64,000 bases of DNA from Lycocorax pyrrhopterus obiensis. Taxonomy: Eukaryota; Chordata; Aves; Passeriformes; Paradisaeidae. The stretch spans positions 12,108,830 through 12,172,829 of the forward strand of contig JACSVZ010000022.1 in the NCBI GenBank assembly GCA_014706295.1, written 5' to 3'. Below the pieces are notes generated by a model. It worked only from the letters and a program-made list of their open reading frames with translations. It did not search any database and was not told the origin of the DNA. The number at the start of each line of letters is the position of its first letter. Position 1 is the stretch's first letter. Both the position numbers and the translations under genes were made by a program. Below, piece after piece: positions 23,501 through 36,300 of the stretch.

Positions 23501-25233
23501 ATATCACCTCCTCTGTATAGTCTAGCATGGATAGATTCAAGCAGAAGCTGATAATTTTCAGAAATGCCGCTCCTCATAATGATAGAAGATGAGATTTTGT
23601 GAGTTATGTTGAGAATTATTGGCAAAGGTTAGGTGATTTCCCACTGGTGCTAGAGGGAAAACATTGCTTGCAAATTACCAGCATTTGTCAGTACTAATAT
23701 CACATCCCCCAGCCACCTCAACTGTCAACATTAATAGGTGTCTTTACAGCAAAAAGGGGTGACGATAGTCAGGCTTGATCAGACCTTGAAATGAGAAGAG
23801 GAGCATGATATGGAGAATAAAGACATGGAAATGTGCTTGCAGTGGCTCCTGCCTCAGCTCCCAACATCCCACCCATCGCTGTGTGGGTGGCACTGCTCAC
23901 CACGCTCTGCCAATTATCACATTTGCTTCCCTGTTCGCTCTCTTCCCAGCTCTCCCTCATTCTCTGGGTAGATTTCACTGAGCTTTTTCCATCCTTTCTC
24001 TTTCCAGTGACTGCTCCGCTTTCACCCAGCTGTCATTAGCCCAGTGTTTCTTTTTCCAAGAAGTAAATGCAAGATGCTTTTCCAAGAAAAAATGCAAGAA
24101 GCGAGGCTTTCTGAAAGGTTTCCTGGTGCCCGGGTAATGGCAGGCCTTGATTATTCTCCTACCAGTCCCCTGTACAGCCCTTGGCCACGGAGCACCCTGG
24201 ATCCCACGGCAAGGAGCCCACAGCTCCTCAGAGGGAGGTGAGAGACAGGGGTCCTTACCAGGCTTCTGTCACCCACCCTCCCTCTCACCTGGGCACAGCA
24301 GCAACTCTATCTATCCCTTGCAGTATCTTACCCCCTGTTTAAACCTTGAAAGCTTTCAGGATTCCTAGGATGGCAAGGTTTGGATGACTCTGGGGAACGG
24401 CCCAACACGCAGCTGTATTTACCTGGTCTGTGCGTGCAGAGCTCCTCAGACAAAACCAATGTAGGCAGAGGTCTACAGTGCTGGCAGGGTACTAATCATC
24501 ACTGGTGCTCAGCAATTAATTAGTGTTGTGCTGAAGAGTTGCTAGGGTATTTTCTCTCCCTGCTTTCCCTCTGTACATGTCATGGAAAAGGACCTGACAG
24601 TGCTTGGAATTCAGCTCTGGTGACCCGTCTTTGTTTCAAGCAGGCAAAATAAACCACGACTTCACTCCCTACATCTTCATCTTCCAGGCTGCTCAGTCCA
24701 TGCAGCTGGGGACAGAGCCCAGCTTTGTCCCTAAGTCAATGCACAAGCTGATGTGCAGTTTGGTGCCCCAACCAAGGAGAGCACATAAAAAAGAGACATC
24801 TGCTCTCATGAGCCTTTCAGCATTAATTTAGCTCGGCCACAACCAGAGATAAAAATCATTTCCATTCGACTCCTCCTTCTGTCAAACTGAATAAAATATA
24901 GTTCACTTCTTCACCTCGCCTGGCCCTCGGTGATTAGCATTAGCAAATGCAATCAGCCCGTGGCCACATCACCACTCTGCATTAATGCAGAACTGGGGGA
25001 GGGCCTTGGCTACTATCAGCACAGAAAGAGAGCCTCACCTTTTAATATGGTCATTCCTCACACGGCTGCCAGTGATAAAAGAAGCTGTCAAAACAGACAG
25101 ACAGCCCAGCCCAGGCAGAGATGGGAGAATTCTGGTGATTTCCCAGGGAAAGAGGAAGAAGAGCACTCGGTAAACACTGCACAAACCCTCAGGAGTTACC
25201 AGTCATGGAGTAACGAGGTGTTCCTTGCCATGT
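20559..25233. other. Intergenic, no gene seen
   Basis: Unique sequence. The 173-codon frame at 21246-21767 lacks motifs and ends in low-complexity AT-rich sequence, so it is not called. Confidence 0.65.
22648..22660 (+). repeat. 13-base poly-G run
   Basis: Thirteen consecutive G between TGT and AGGTGTGG. Unusual length for a mononucleotide G run and prone to slippage or sequencing error. Confidence 0.9.
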
Positions 25234-25420
25234 AGAATCATAGAATCATAGACTGGCCTGGGCTGAAAGGGATCTTAGAGGTCATCTTGTTCCAGCCCCT
25301 GCCATGGGCAGGGACACCTTCTCCTAGACCAGGTTGCTTCAAGTCCTGTCCAGCCTGGTCTCGGTCACTTCCAGAGATGGGCCTTCCACAACTTCTCTGG
25401 GCACCCTGTGCCAGTCTCTG
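25234..25420 (-). mobile_element. CR1 LINE fragment
   Basis: Begins AGAATCATAGAATCATAG, the reverse-complemented CR1 tail, followed by 'CTGGGCTGAAAGGGATCTTA', 'CCATGGGCAGGGACACCTTC' and 'GGGCACCCTGTGCCAGTCTC'. The wording differs from the copies at 9466 and 54191, so it belongs to another CR1 subfamily. 3' end only, no coding capacity. Confidence 0.9.
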
Positions 25421-27129
25421 CTCAGACAACTCTGAATGCAGGTGCAAATGCTGATTCTGCCAAAACCCTGCATCTGAAGGGCCAAACCACCATCAACAAC
25501 AAAACAGCTTCCGTCTGAGGAAGGCTTGGTTCTCGGATTGTAAAAACCCCAATGTCATCCCTGATCAGTGAAAATACAAAAAGTGTCAAGTTTAATGCTA
25601 AATATCTCATTGTAACCCTGTCTGTGGTTCTGCAGCACACACCACCCACACAAGCACACATCCAGATAATCTAAGAATTAATGATCGAGTCTTTAACAGC
25701 CTCATTCACCCTCTATAAAATGGGTGAAGGGACACAAGGCTGGTTGCCCTTGGGACTGGACTGTCAGTGTTGCTGTGCAGCAGTTTGGCTTGAAAAACAG
25801 CACACAGGATCTCAACCCACATTTAGAAGACTTTTTTCCTTAAAACTACTTTCTGTGTTCCAAAGAGTCGTTGTTTTAAGGCAGTTGAATTCATTACTCT
25901 TCTCAGATAACATTAAGTGCTCAAATGCATTTTTTTTCTATTCCTTTCTTTCCCTACACCCTCCTCTTTGGCAAATAGGACTCTCAAGTCCCTTCTGATC
26001 ACTAATAACATGGGCTTTCATACCCTCCTGGAACAAGTGAAATTTCTTTGACGTCTTAACTTTGCACAAATAGATTTTAATGAGGGAATATCACCTTGCC
26101 TTGAGCTAACTCTCTTCCTTTGCTCTTCCAAGGCTTTTGTAGTCATTTCCTTACAACTTACAGAACATTAAAGTTCAGCAAAGTGTTTGAACACTGCATA
26201 CCATTTCCCCAGAACTTTGTTTATTCACTTCAGACTGTCACAGGAGGGACACACTTTTAAAGATGTGATGTAAACTGGGCAAAGGAAGAACATTTTCTGC
26301 AACCCTCCATTGTCCTGACATGGTCTCTTGTGTCATCCTGGGGAGTTGCATGCAAAGGCACTTCCCATTGGGTGACACTCAGGGTGATGCTGGTAATGTA
26401 AATCAGGCTCTGATGTCATGGTGCTCAAAAGGGCTGAGAAGCCAGACAATTCCCATGCTGTCATTTGCAGAAAGGTTCCCAGCCCAGGGAGACACCGGGG
26501 GATGGACTTTTCTCAGAACAGTTTGTCCTCTGGGGTAGAGCAAAGTGTCCCTGTGAAATGTGGCACAGCACTGAGATCCTGGGCAGACGTTCACTGAACC
26601 CATGAGCAGGATTCAGCTGTCCCCCTGCAAACCTTTCCCTTTGCTGATAATTTACTGTAATTAAGCCATATGTAAGACTCTTTCACTCTCTGTCAGAAGC
26701 AGAGACCTTCTGCTGCCCATATGCCAGAAAGATAAATGAAGGGTAAAGCTCCCGTGAAGAAGGCAAACTTTTTGCTTCTTGATTAAAGAACAGTACAGAC
26801 CCTTCCATAAACGTGTCTGCTGGTGCCCAGATGTTTTAATAAACGAGCAAGATCCACAGTGAGACACAAGGAGTCCCCAAGAACAGTCAAGAAATAGCTG
26901 GTGACCACAGGCTCTGTGTTTCCAGCTGCCCTACAGATGTAGGATTGGAGTTTCACCAGCATCGGGCCCTACCCCAGGCACAGGTCACTGCTGCTAGGGC
27001 TGGCTCTGTGCCCAGATTTACACCGGGGTGTAAGGGCAGAGCAGCTGAGGGAAGCTGGGAAACAGCCACACCCTTCTCAGCGGTGCCCACTGGGAGTGGC
27101 AATGGGCACAAATTGAAGTGTGGGAAATT
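25421..27129. other. Intergenic, no gene seen
   Basis: Unique sequence between two CR1 fragments, with no additional repeat or coding signal. Confidence 0.65.
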
Positions 27130-27320
27130 CTGTTTAAATGTATGGAAGAACATTTTCCTGTGAGGGTGAAGTGCAGGAACCAGTTGCTCAGAGGGGTTGC
27201 AGAGTCTCCATCCTTGGGGACATTCAAAATGGGTGTGGACATGGTCCTGAGGTGGCCCAAGGGGGGCTGGACTAGATGATCTCCAGAGGTCTCTGACACC
27301 TCAACCATTCTGTGAGTCTG
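27130..27320 (+). mobile_element. CR1 LINE fragment
   Basis: Forward-strand CR1 3' region: 'TTTTCCTGTGAGGGTGAAG', 'CAGGAACCAGTTGCTCAGAG', 'CATCCTTGGGGACATTCAAA', 'GGGCTGGACTAGATGATCTC' and a tail near CCATTCTGTGAGTCTG. The left boundary is approximate. Too short and diverged to encode anything. Confidence 0.88.
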
Positions 27321-27904
27321 CTCCACAGTATGGAGGAAGGAGCCTGAATTTTGAGCTCTTTGAGCTGTCAAAACTGAAATTATTCCAATTTCTTAAAATA
27401 CCAGAGAAAGGGGAGTTCTCATCTTATAGGCAATTTATTTCTGCAGATTTTCCAGACAGAAGAGACGAATATCTGCTGTTGTTGATCTCACTGCACTTCA
27501 ACAAGTGCAACAACAAAAAATCTAAATAAGCTCAAACCTTTCATGGAATCTACGGTAAATTGTTAGCTGATGTGGGGTTTTTAGAATTGTAAATATATAA
27601 ATAAGAGCAAGAATCTAGAGTTTAGTGCAATAGAAACAGAAAGCTGATTCAGCAGAACAAGACATAGTCATAAAAGATTTATTACGCTTTATCAGCAATA
27701 TCCACAGTCTTTCTGTGATTAGAGTTGCATTGTGTGTAATTATCTTATAGAAATTCTGCTCTTTGATGTGCTTTATCCACCATGCTGAAATACACTTCAA
27801 TTCTAGTGGGTTTTCATGGCTGACTGGAATTTACATTAATTCCTTTGGGTCTGCAGGGCCAGCCTGGTCTGTCACTAGCAAACTCTTCATAAATATTCAT
27901 ATTT

Positions 27905-27956
27905 TATACATATATATATGTGTGTGTGTGTATATATATACACACATATATATTAT
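27905..27956. repeat. TA/TG/CA compound microsatellite with perfect palindrome
   Basis: Alternating TA and TG followed by TA and CA. The core 27925-27946 (six-base TG arm, ten-base TA centre, six-base CA arm) is a perfect 22-bp palindrome, and flanking TA stretches could extend a cruciform with a bulge. Confidence 0.9.
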
Positions 27957-30900
27957 ATGTAATTTTGTAAAGTGACAGCCCTAGAAACTCTGTTCTCAAA
28001 AAAAATACTGGAAAACAAAGATTCTGCCTTCCCAGGAGTGATCCTTGATTAGTATTTCATAGTCCAGCCTTTCCTCCCTTTTACCATGAATTAGAGAGTG
28101 ATTGAAATGTTTACAGCAATTTGCAAGCAGAGGTTACACTCTGCTTGTAATTTAAAATGTCCAAGTAAATTGAGGAAATAATTTCATCTCAGTTCATTAA
28201 GCTTGATTTTTCTCAATCAGAAAAATGCCCTTTTTTTTATTTTGCTTTTTAAAGTTCCCTGATTTCTTCCTTACCCCCTATGCCCATCAATAGCTGCTAT
28301 CAGCCAGGAAAACTACAGGTGTTTGCAGGACAACCTGTGTAAGATGCAAATGCTTCAAACTACCTTGGCTGTGCACCTGATTGTGCTTTTGTGGAGTTCA
28401 GCATGGGGGAAGTAATCACCCTCAATGGGACCAGAATCAATTTTCTGAATAATCACTTCCTCCTTGGGAGATGCTCAGGACCATGCAGGAAGGGAAAAAG
28501 ACTGGAGAGCAATGAGAGACAGAGTTTTAAAGAGTTTGGGGGGGTGGTAATAAGCAAAATTCATTTTGTTCCCATGTTTGATAACTAAATGGAGGTTACT
28601 CTGATTAATTATGTCCAAATAATGCTCAGAATTGTAGATCTGTGCCATTTCAAGCAGCAGATACAGTTGAAGTGAATGTAGGAGTTATAATGCTGTCTGT
28701 TTTACATGAATCTCACCTCTGTCACCTCTCTCCGGGTGCTGTTCCGTGGATATGATTTGGTTTTCAATTCAGTAGCAGAGGTAGAAAAATGCACAGAACA
28801 AATGAGCAGAATCCATCATTAAAATCGAAGGGCCAGGCCACCAGTGGGTCTGGTCACCTTCCTGACCCAGAGAGAAGCCACAAGAAGCCAGGAACTGAAA
28901 CCAAACCATGTCATCAAAGGCTAGACCTTGTTCCTGCAGGAGCCTCACTCATTCCCTTCAGCAGGACCAGAGCTGGATCCCCCTGTACACCACTTGCCCA
29001 GGCTTCCTGTCCTAGTGTGGGATTCTCCATGTCCATGTCATTCCAGCACCTTCCCGGGCTGCAGGTGGGGAGAATATTCCACAGTCAAACCTCAACATCA
29101 GGAACATTTCCCCAACCCTTTCCTCTCAGGGAGTACTTCATCATCTACTCATGGATTTCTAAGTTGTACATGGAATGAGATTGGAGTCCAGGTCAGTTCA
29201 AGGAGGGAATAACGTCCTCCGTTACCCACTCAACCTGATCCTCACCTCCTTCCAGCCTCCTTCTGGGTTCATTACGTTCTTCTTTCCAGCTCTTCCTATG
29301 ACAGGTTTACTGAATGACACAAAATCATCAACAGCCAGTTAATTAGTTGTTGTTGGTGGTGTTGTCCACCAGATCTTGACTTGTTTGTGTAGGGAGGAGT
29401 TACAAACCCAATTTCCAAACCGTGCATCCATACTGCTTGCCAAGAGATGAGGGGTGAAGGATGGAAAAACCAGGTTCCCCAGTCCTCTTTGTTTTTTCCA
29501 GTCTGAACGGCAGTGGGTTTGAGAAGGCTGGAAAACTCTGTGCAGGCTGGTCTGGGGAGAGCAGACACCACTGAAACCCTCTGTGCTGCGAGAAAGAAGA
29601 GAGGGAGAGACGAGATCGGAACATTGGAGTAAGAATTGAAACAAGTTAAGAGCTGTATGCTTGTTAGCTCCTCACAGCCAAATAATCTGCCATTGAAAGA
29701 GGAGAATGTCAGAGTGGCTGTAAAGGAACACAGATTGGTTTAATAGCATCAGAAACTCTTTTGAAGGCAGCTGTGTAGCTTAGAGCAGGTGGGTGCAGCT
29801 CGACTGGGAGGCCTATCTCTAGGTAGGGACTTTATTAGGGAGAAGAAAGGGTGGAGGGGGAGGGAGAGATATAAATTCTGTTGTCAAGTAACATCACGCT
29901 TTAATTTCATGCCACATTATGACAATCTGGTCTGTGAGGCACTCCCAGTGTGTGGCTGCAGAGCTGCTGTTACAGCTGATAGGCCCGGGAGACCTGCAGC
30001 CCTCAGCTAATTGTAAACCCGATTAAACAGCAGTGTGAAGAAGTTTGATTAATTCAATCTATCTCCATGCATCAAGGCCAGAACCAGACGTGACACGAGC
30101 CCCAAATCTTTGGAGTATCAAGGTCTTTGTTCTTCATGCTTAAAATAAAAAATTTAAAAAAATATTTTAAATGAAGCATAAGAAAATAATGAAATTATAA
30201 CATTATGAAATGATGAAACATAGGTGACAACTCTACTTTTCTTCCTAGAAAATCTCCAACCTTTCTGCCTTTAAAAAATAATGCCAAAAAGGCATTTCAA
30301 TTAGCATCTTTATGTGCTTACCCAGATAAATTACCATACTAATAAACTTCTGATAGACTTTCAGGGGCTGCTTAACCAAGGGCTTCTGATCCTGCTGAAT
30401 TCATGGTCTCTTGGACAGGATGGCTTTGGACCTGATTCATTTTAGTTGTTTCAATTGCAGAGAAAATGGCCATTGCTCTCTTCTAAGTGCACGTGAGACA
30501 GAGAGAGGATGTAAGAGGGACTGCTCCTGCCATCCCAGCTAGCCTGGCTGGCCTTTGGGACACCACAGCACCCACTGCACTCTGCACAGAGCAATAAATT
30601 CAATTCAATTATTCTACATGATTCCTAAATGCTTATGATACTGCCTTCCACCTCCCAAACTTCTGTGAGACTGGCAAACAGCACATCCAGTTTCTGAAGT
30701 CATCTGTTTGAAGAGCAGTTTTGACCAAGAAAAGTGTGAATGTTCCTAGGGAACATTTTGACTTTGCCTGTTTCTATTTGGAGACAACTGCAGCTGCACA
30801 TGCTGGAAGTGTTTGGGTCTTTTTCTCTGCTAGGCAGGGTCTTCACTGGTTTCCAAGGAACTGAGGGATTTTTCCATGCTCAATTTGCAGAGAAAAGAGA

Positions 30901-33099
30901 TCTCACAAGTCAAGTTGCTCTTAGTGGTCTCTTTTAGTCTCTCAGTATCTACAGAAACTAATACAGGAAATGGTTTAAGAGAGATGACACTCGTTTCTGT
31001 GTCTCAATATGGGATCTGCACACGTGTGAGTAACTCTGCCCTCCCCTCAGTCACAGCCCACTGCATGTGCAGTCACTGGTACCTCCTGCATCCCATATTA
31101 ATGGGGTGGCTTGCAATAACACTGGGAACAGAGCCACACAAAGAGTAATATTAGATTATTTCTGTTATTCATCAGTATCACGGTTGGACAGAAACCTCTT
31201 AAATCTGCTTAAAGTGGCTTCCTATGAATGCTGGTGCTGCCACCCAAAAATAATATATTGTGCATCCAGGTACAGCTTCCCTGCTACCCACAGGCTGCTT
31301 TTTGTGTGTGATTATAAAATACCTGCATGACCCTCCTAGACTGAATATCATTTGATGGCAGAAGCTGAGCAACTGTACTACTCAGGAGCCTGAAATGTTT
31401 CAGAAGCCTTCTCCCTCCTCTTCCTTTTCTCCCTCACCAGCAAACGTGGAGGACTTCCCAGGCCCCACCGCACTCCTGGAATGCATTCTCTCAAAAAACC
31501 CACTGAACCTCAAATTATTATTCCATGGTGAGAAAAGCAGTGAACAGTAGAAAATGACAGTTTACCCAAATGGAGGTGAAAATGCACTTTCTCCTGTACT
31601 TAAAAGAAATAACAGCTTTCAGCAAAGATCTAAATCCTAGCAACAAGCACTACATAAATGCAAAAAGGTCATCTCTTTGTTAGAAAAAGGTTACTTTGCT
31701 GAACACGTACTTTAAAAAAATAATCTACTAAAGGAAGTTAAGCTTGGTAACATTTCTGTTGTATTTGCACATGGAGAGAACAGATCTGTGCACTCCCTTT
31801 CAGGGCAGGAAAGTGAAGGACGGTTGATTATAATGAACAATTTTCTTCTTTGAGAGGTACAAGGAAGAGAATCTGAGATGTGTTTCAAACAAATGGCTGC
31901 TTAAAAAGAGGATTTGGGCTCTGCTGAGCAAAGCACTGGTTGTCAGCTGTGAATTCACCTGGATGGCAATGAAGAGGGGCTTTACCTGCCCTGCTACAAA
32001 TGCCCAGAATGACAAGTGCCCCTGAACCCTTGGTGCTGTCATGCAACTTTTTCTTTGTCCCCTCTCCTCCTCAGCTGAAAAAATGCTTGGGGTAAAATTT
32101 TGGCTCCAGCAAAGGACACAGCAAATTCCCCTTTGCCTTCAAAAGAGAGAGGAGACCCCAAAGTTTGGGAGATGGGAGGCTCTGAGGCAAGAACCTCCTG
32201 TTTGAACAGACAAAGAGGCAAGGGGTGTGGAGAGAAACAAAGGCACAGAAGGCTGATCTGTGCAAATCCTTATTAAGCAGGAGAGTACATAAGAATATGT
32301 TTAATTTTACTCCTAGTCAATAAAGTAAGAGGCTCTGCAAGCCAGATTGGGTAAGCTGCTGTTCAGAAATAATCATCACAAGAAATGGGGAGGAATAAGA
32401 TGATGAAGCCAAATGTTGAGGGAGAAAGGAGGGGAATACATAGCAGAAAGTATACCAGAAACACCCAGAAGATCTTGGTCCTGCAAAGGACATCAAAGAG
32501 AATGCAACAAGTTACAGGCTGCATGAAACAAGGACTCCAAAACACTTGAATCAGATTCAGAAGGATCCTGGTGGGGAAAAAATCTCCACGTGGTTTATTA
32601 CCCTGATAATAATCCATTAATTCTTATGTGATTCAGTACAACACCCTCTTCCCTGGACCAAGCTCCATCTCCAAGACAACAAGTGTTCAGGAATTACCAC
32701 GTCTAAGCAGACATATAAAACCTGGGCTTTTTCTCTAGGTCTCTTCTTGTCTTGGGGTGAAACTCTGCCCTGTTGATGTCAGTTGGAAGCTGCTGTTGAC
32801 TTTACTGGGACCAAGGATTATGTTGTCTTCTGGGGGAATACAAACAGTTACCTTCAGAGCCATTAACAGAAGGAGGAGAGAAATCTCTGGTCAATAATAA
32901 GCTAAGCCTAGGAAAATAAAAATGCAGCTCTCTGTCACCTTGGAAAGATCAACATCATTTGTCATGTGGTGTTTATTCAGCAGAACAACAACTGCATTTG
33001 TGCTTTTGAAGGGAAATGAAAGGGGAAAGTAGCAGGAGGGGGGAATGGGGGAGATCTGAGCACAGGAATGTATTGCCACTCCAGCCTGCTATCATTAAA

Positions 33100-33300
33100 C
33101 CACATCAGAACTTCATAATCATGGTGTTTAATTAAACAACAGAGGCATGGGTTTATGCATTAATAATGAGGCCTAGCACTTTAGCATGTCAGGCTAAATA
33201 CAGTTTTAAATTAATAATGTAGCACCGCAGCATTAGTGAGAAAATGAAATCTTATTAACAACTTAATAAAGTCCCTTATTTGCTAAAGTTCCAGCTCTCA
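33100..33300. promoter_or_regulatory. Candidate conserved non-coding element, homeodomain-site rich
   Basis: AT-rich unique sequence with TTTAATTAAA (palindromic, near 33127) and several more TAAT cores in under 200 bp. Density of TAAT words is the only evidence. Confidence 0.2.
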
Positions 33301-36300
33301 GGGAACAGTATTATAGCAAAGCATTTGCGTCCCTTAAGGGGGCAGATGGGAGGAGGTGCTGCTTTCTCACACCCTCCGTAATTCCATTATATATAGCTCC
33401 CATAGTCACTAAATATTGCCTGGTGTCTGCCAAATGATGCCTTATGGTGCTTCTAAACCTGGGTGTGACATGCTGGGTAATCTGCCAACGCTCTTTTTAG
33501 ACACCCAGGAAGGACATTGGCTCCCTTTTTTCTGGTACTGCACTGGAGAGCCAGCAGGGGACGGAGCACTGCCCACCATATCAGTGCTCTGCAGCCCTTC
33601 GTGTATGGTCCACTCAGGGCCCGGGACTGCACACACTGCTCTGATGAAGACAAGGGACTGAAGCACAGAAGCAGCTGAGAGCCTGAGGAATGGCAGAAGG
33701 CAATGATTTCCTGTGGCTTCCAGGGTTTGCAGCCATCAGCTGACCTCTCACAACGGCCTCTATGAGCATTCTTGGGCCTCTGCTCAGTTTAGGGTGTTCC
33801 ATTTTCAGGATGGACTGAGAGTGTAAATGGTGAGGTACTCCAGCTCTGCTGATAGGAGCCACTCTTCAAGCTACAGAAGCTGCAGCACTTTATAACCAGG
33901 GTTTCACAAGCTTTTAGCTTCTTGTTTCCCACTGATTTCACAGACCTGGGCCACCTCAGGCACACAGTGAATCGGTAAAAGACTGAAGACTGGAGCCCCA
34001 TCTGCTCAGCCCTACAGCAGAATCTGAACCCCAGGGCCAGGTTTCCACTTGTCTGCGTGTTTGACACAAATCTACCTACCAAATTCCCTTAAATCCAGAG
34101 CAACAGCTCAGTACCTCTGCCATCCCTGTGCTGGGTCTCTCTCCACAGGCTTGAAAGGTCCATCTGAGCTCACTTTGCTGAGGAAACAGAGAACAGGCTG
34201 CAGGACCATAATGAAATGAGTAATGTGGGGACAAGATCCAAAGTCAATGAGCTGACTTGAAATAGCTGAGCATCAAGGCCATGGAGAACTGACAGCAGCA
34301 AAGCCACAACCAGCCACAGCCACAAAATTCAAGAGAGATCATTAAAAAAGATTAATAGAGACAGGAGCAGACAAGGTATATCCAGCTATGAGTCTGTCAA
34401 AGAAGGGTCTCTCTGGGATGTAAAACACTGATCAAACATCTTGTGCAGCTTGAAAACTATCGAATTAGGATGGAAATCAGCCAGCAACACCACTGACTGT
34501 TGCAGATGGGATTGGAGAAAAGCAGTGGGTCAAATCCTGCCTTTGGTTGTGCTCATGAGACCATACAGCTACATCCTCTTCTTTCCCCTTCTGTCTGCAT
34601 TCCCTAATTTTGCTCTGAATTTGCTGGACAGTGTACCAACATAAGCAACTTTTTAGAGTGCTGGAAGAGCACATGAATGATTTGGGTAAGACCTTGACAA
34701 TCCCCCTCCTCATGGTTACAATTTGCTTAAAAAAGATATATAAAAGTCTTCCATATTAAATGCCTTCAAATTTAATTTCCATTTTCCATTATCCCATATC
34801 TTGCTGCAGAAGAAATACTGGTCTTGCAAGAAATTGGACATGAGATTCTCGCTGTGCCCTTTTTTCCCTCAGTTAGTGCTCAGTTTGATGGAATGAGGAG
34901 GAAGGGGGGGCAGAATGATCAGGGGACCTCTCCTAGGAGAGTTCAAAGTGGGGAGCAGATTTCCTTGCAAAGCCTGTGAGCCCTGCCCTGCATGCAAAGC
35001 CTGCCTGTCCGTTCACGTCCTCCTTCAGACACCCAGGGAATGCAGGTTTCACTTGGAAACCACCGAGTTCATGGGAAGTAGCAGCTTGTGCACTCTGTGC
35101 AAATGAAACGTCCAGGACATAAAAATCACCTTGGTGTGCCTTGTCTTCCATCTCCTCTGTTAAATAATAAATAGAAGCCTAATGGAACGGAGCATGACTG
35201 CAGGATGCAGTGCAAGTGAAGGCAGAGCAGACCTGTGTGCTCCTTCTTACTTCATCGTCAGTGAGTAAATGGGTCACTGGTGAATCAGATCTAAGTAAAT
35301 CTCCATCCCTTTTTTATTCTGTCTTTATCCTCAACCTACTGCAATGAGATGTGGCTCAAAATCACACACCCCTGCTGCAAAACACTAAATAGAAACATTA
35401 CAAATTATCTCATCAAAACCCCTTATGTTTCTACTCTGAGCTCAAGAAAACTTGAGGAAATAAAGTTTTTCATTCTAGAAATCCTTCATTTGGTTTTTAA
35501 TTGTGCAGTGGGATGTCTTGGGATCTGGTCTTTTTCTCCCCCTTTTTTTTTAATTTTCTATTTATTAATATTTAATCTCTGCACAGTGCAGAAGAAAATC
35601 ATTTCTGCAATAACATCAGAATGGGAGGGTTAGAAATCAATAGCCAAGCTCTCACAAGACACATTCAATCCCTTCTTAATCCGTTTTCGACTGCTCCCTT
35701 GTCTTATTAGAACAGCCAAGTTTTCCCTCACTCGTTAGGCTGGGATATTCACGTTGCAGGAGGGAACTGAAAGCTCCCAGAGAAGCACAAACCTCTGGAA
35801 AAGCAGGAAAGAGAACAAAGCATTTATGTTTGGGGCAGAAGCCTAGACATCATCCTGTACCCAAACCCCTACTTTAAAAACCTTCTGATGGAAAGCCGGG
35901 TCCCGTTTCTGTGAATCGTGGCACATCCTGCATCCACTGTCAGCCCTGACCCACTGGAACATTTTTCGCTTTCAGTTTTTCTTCAGGCCCATCTGTCACA
36001 TCCAGCTCTCTCAGGCACCTCAAGCATCACCTCCTCTTCTCATGGGTCAGTTCTGCAGAGGTGTAAGAGCCAAACAAGCACACTCAGTGGGAGAAGCCAG
36101 AAACTCAGTGAGCAGGAGAATCCCCTTCACCTTCCTTAGTGCCTCTGAGGTTTAAGGATATGACAACACGAGGTTGTTACATGGGCTTGAGCACAGACAC
36201 CAAACCCGTGACTGCCAGCCTGACCTTGCACGTCCCACTAACCACACCATGGCTACACAGAGTTACCCAGCTCTGAGCAGTCAGCCCACCCCTTCCTTCT

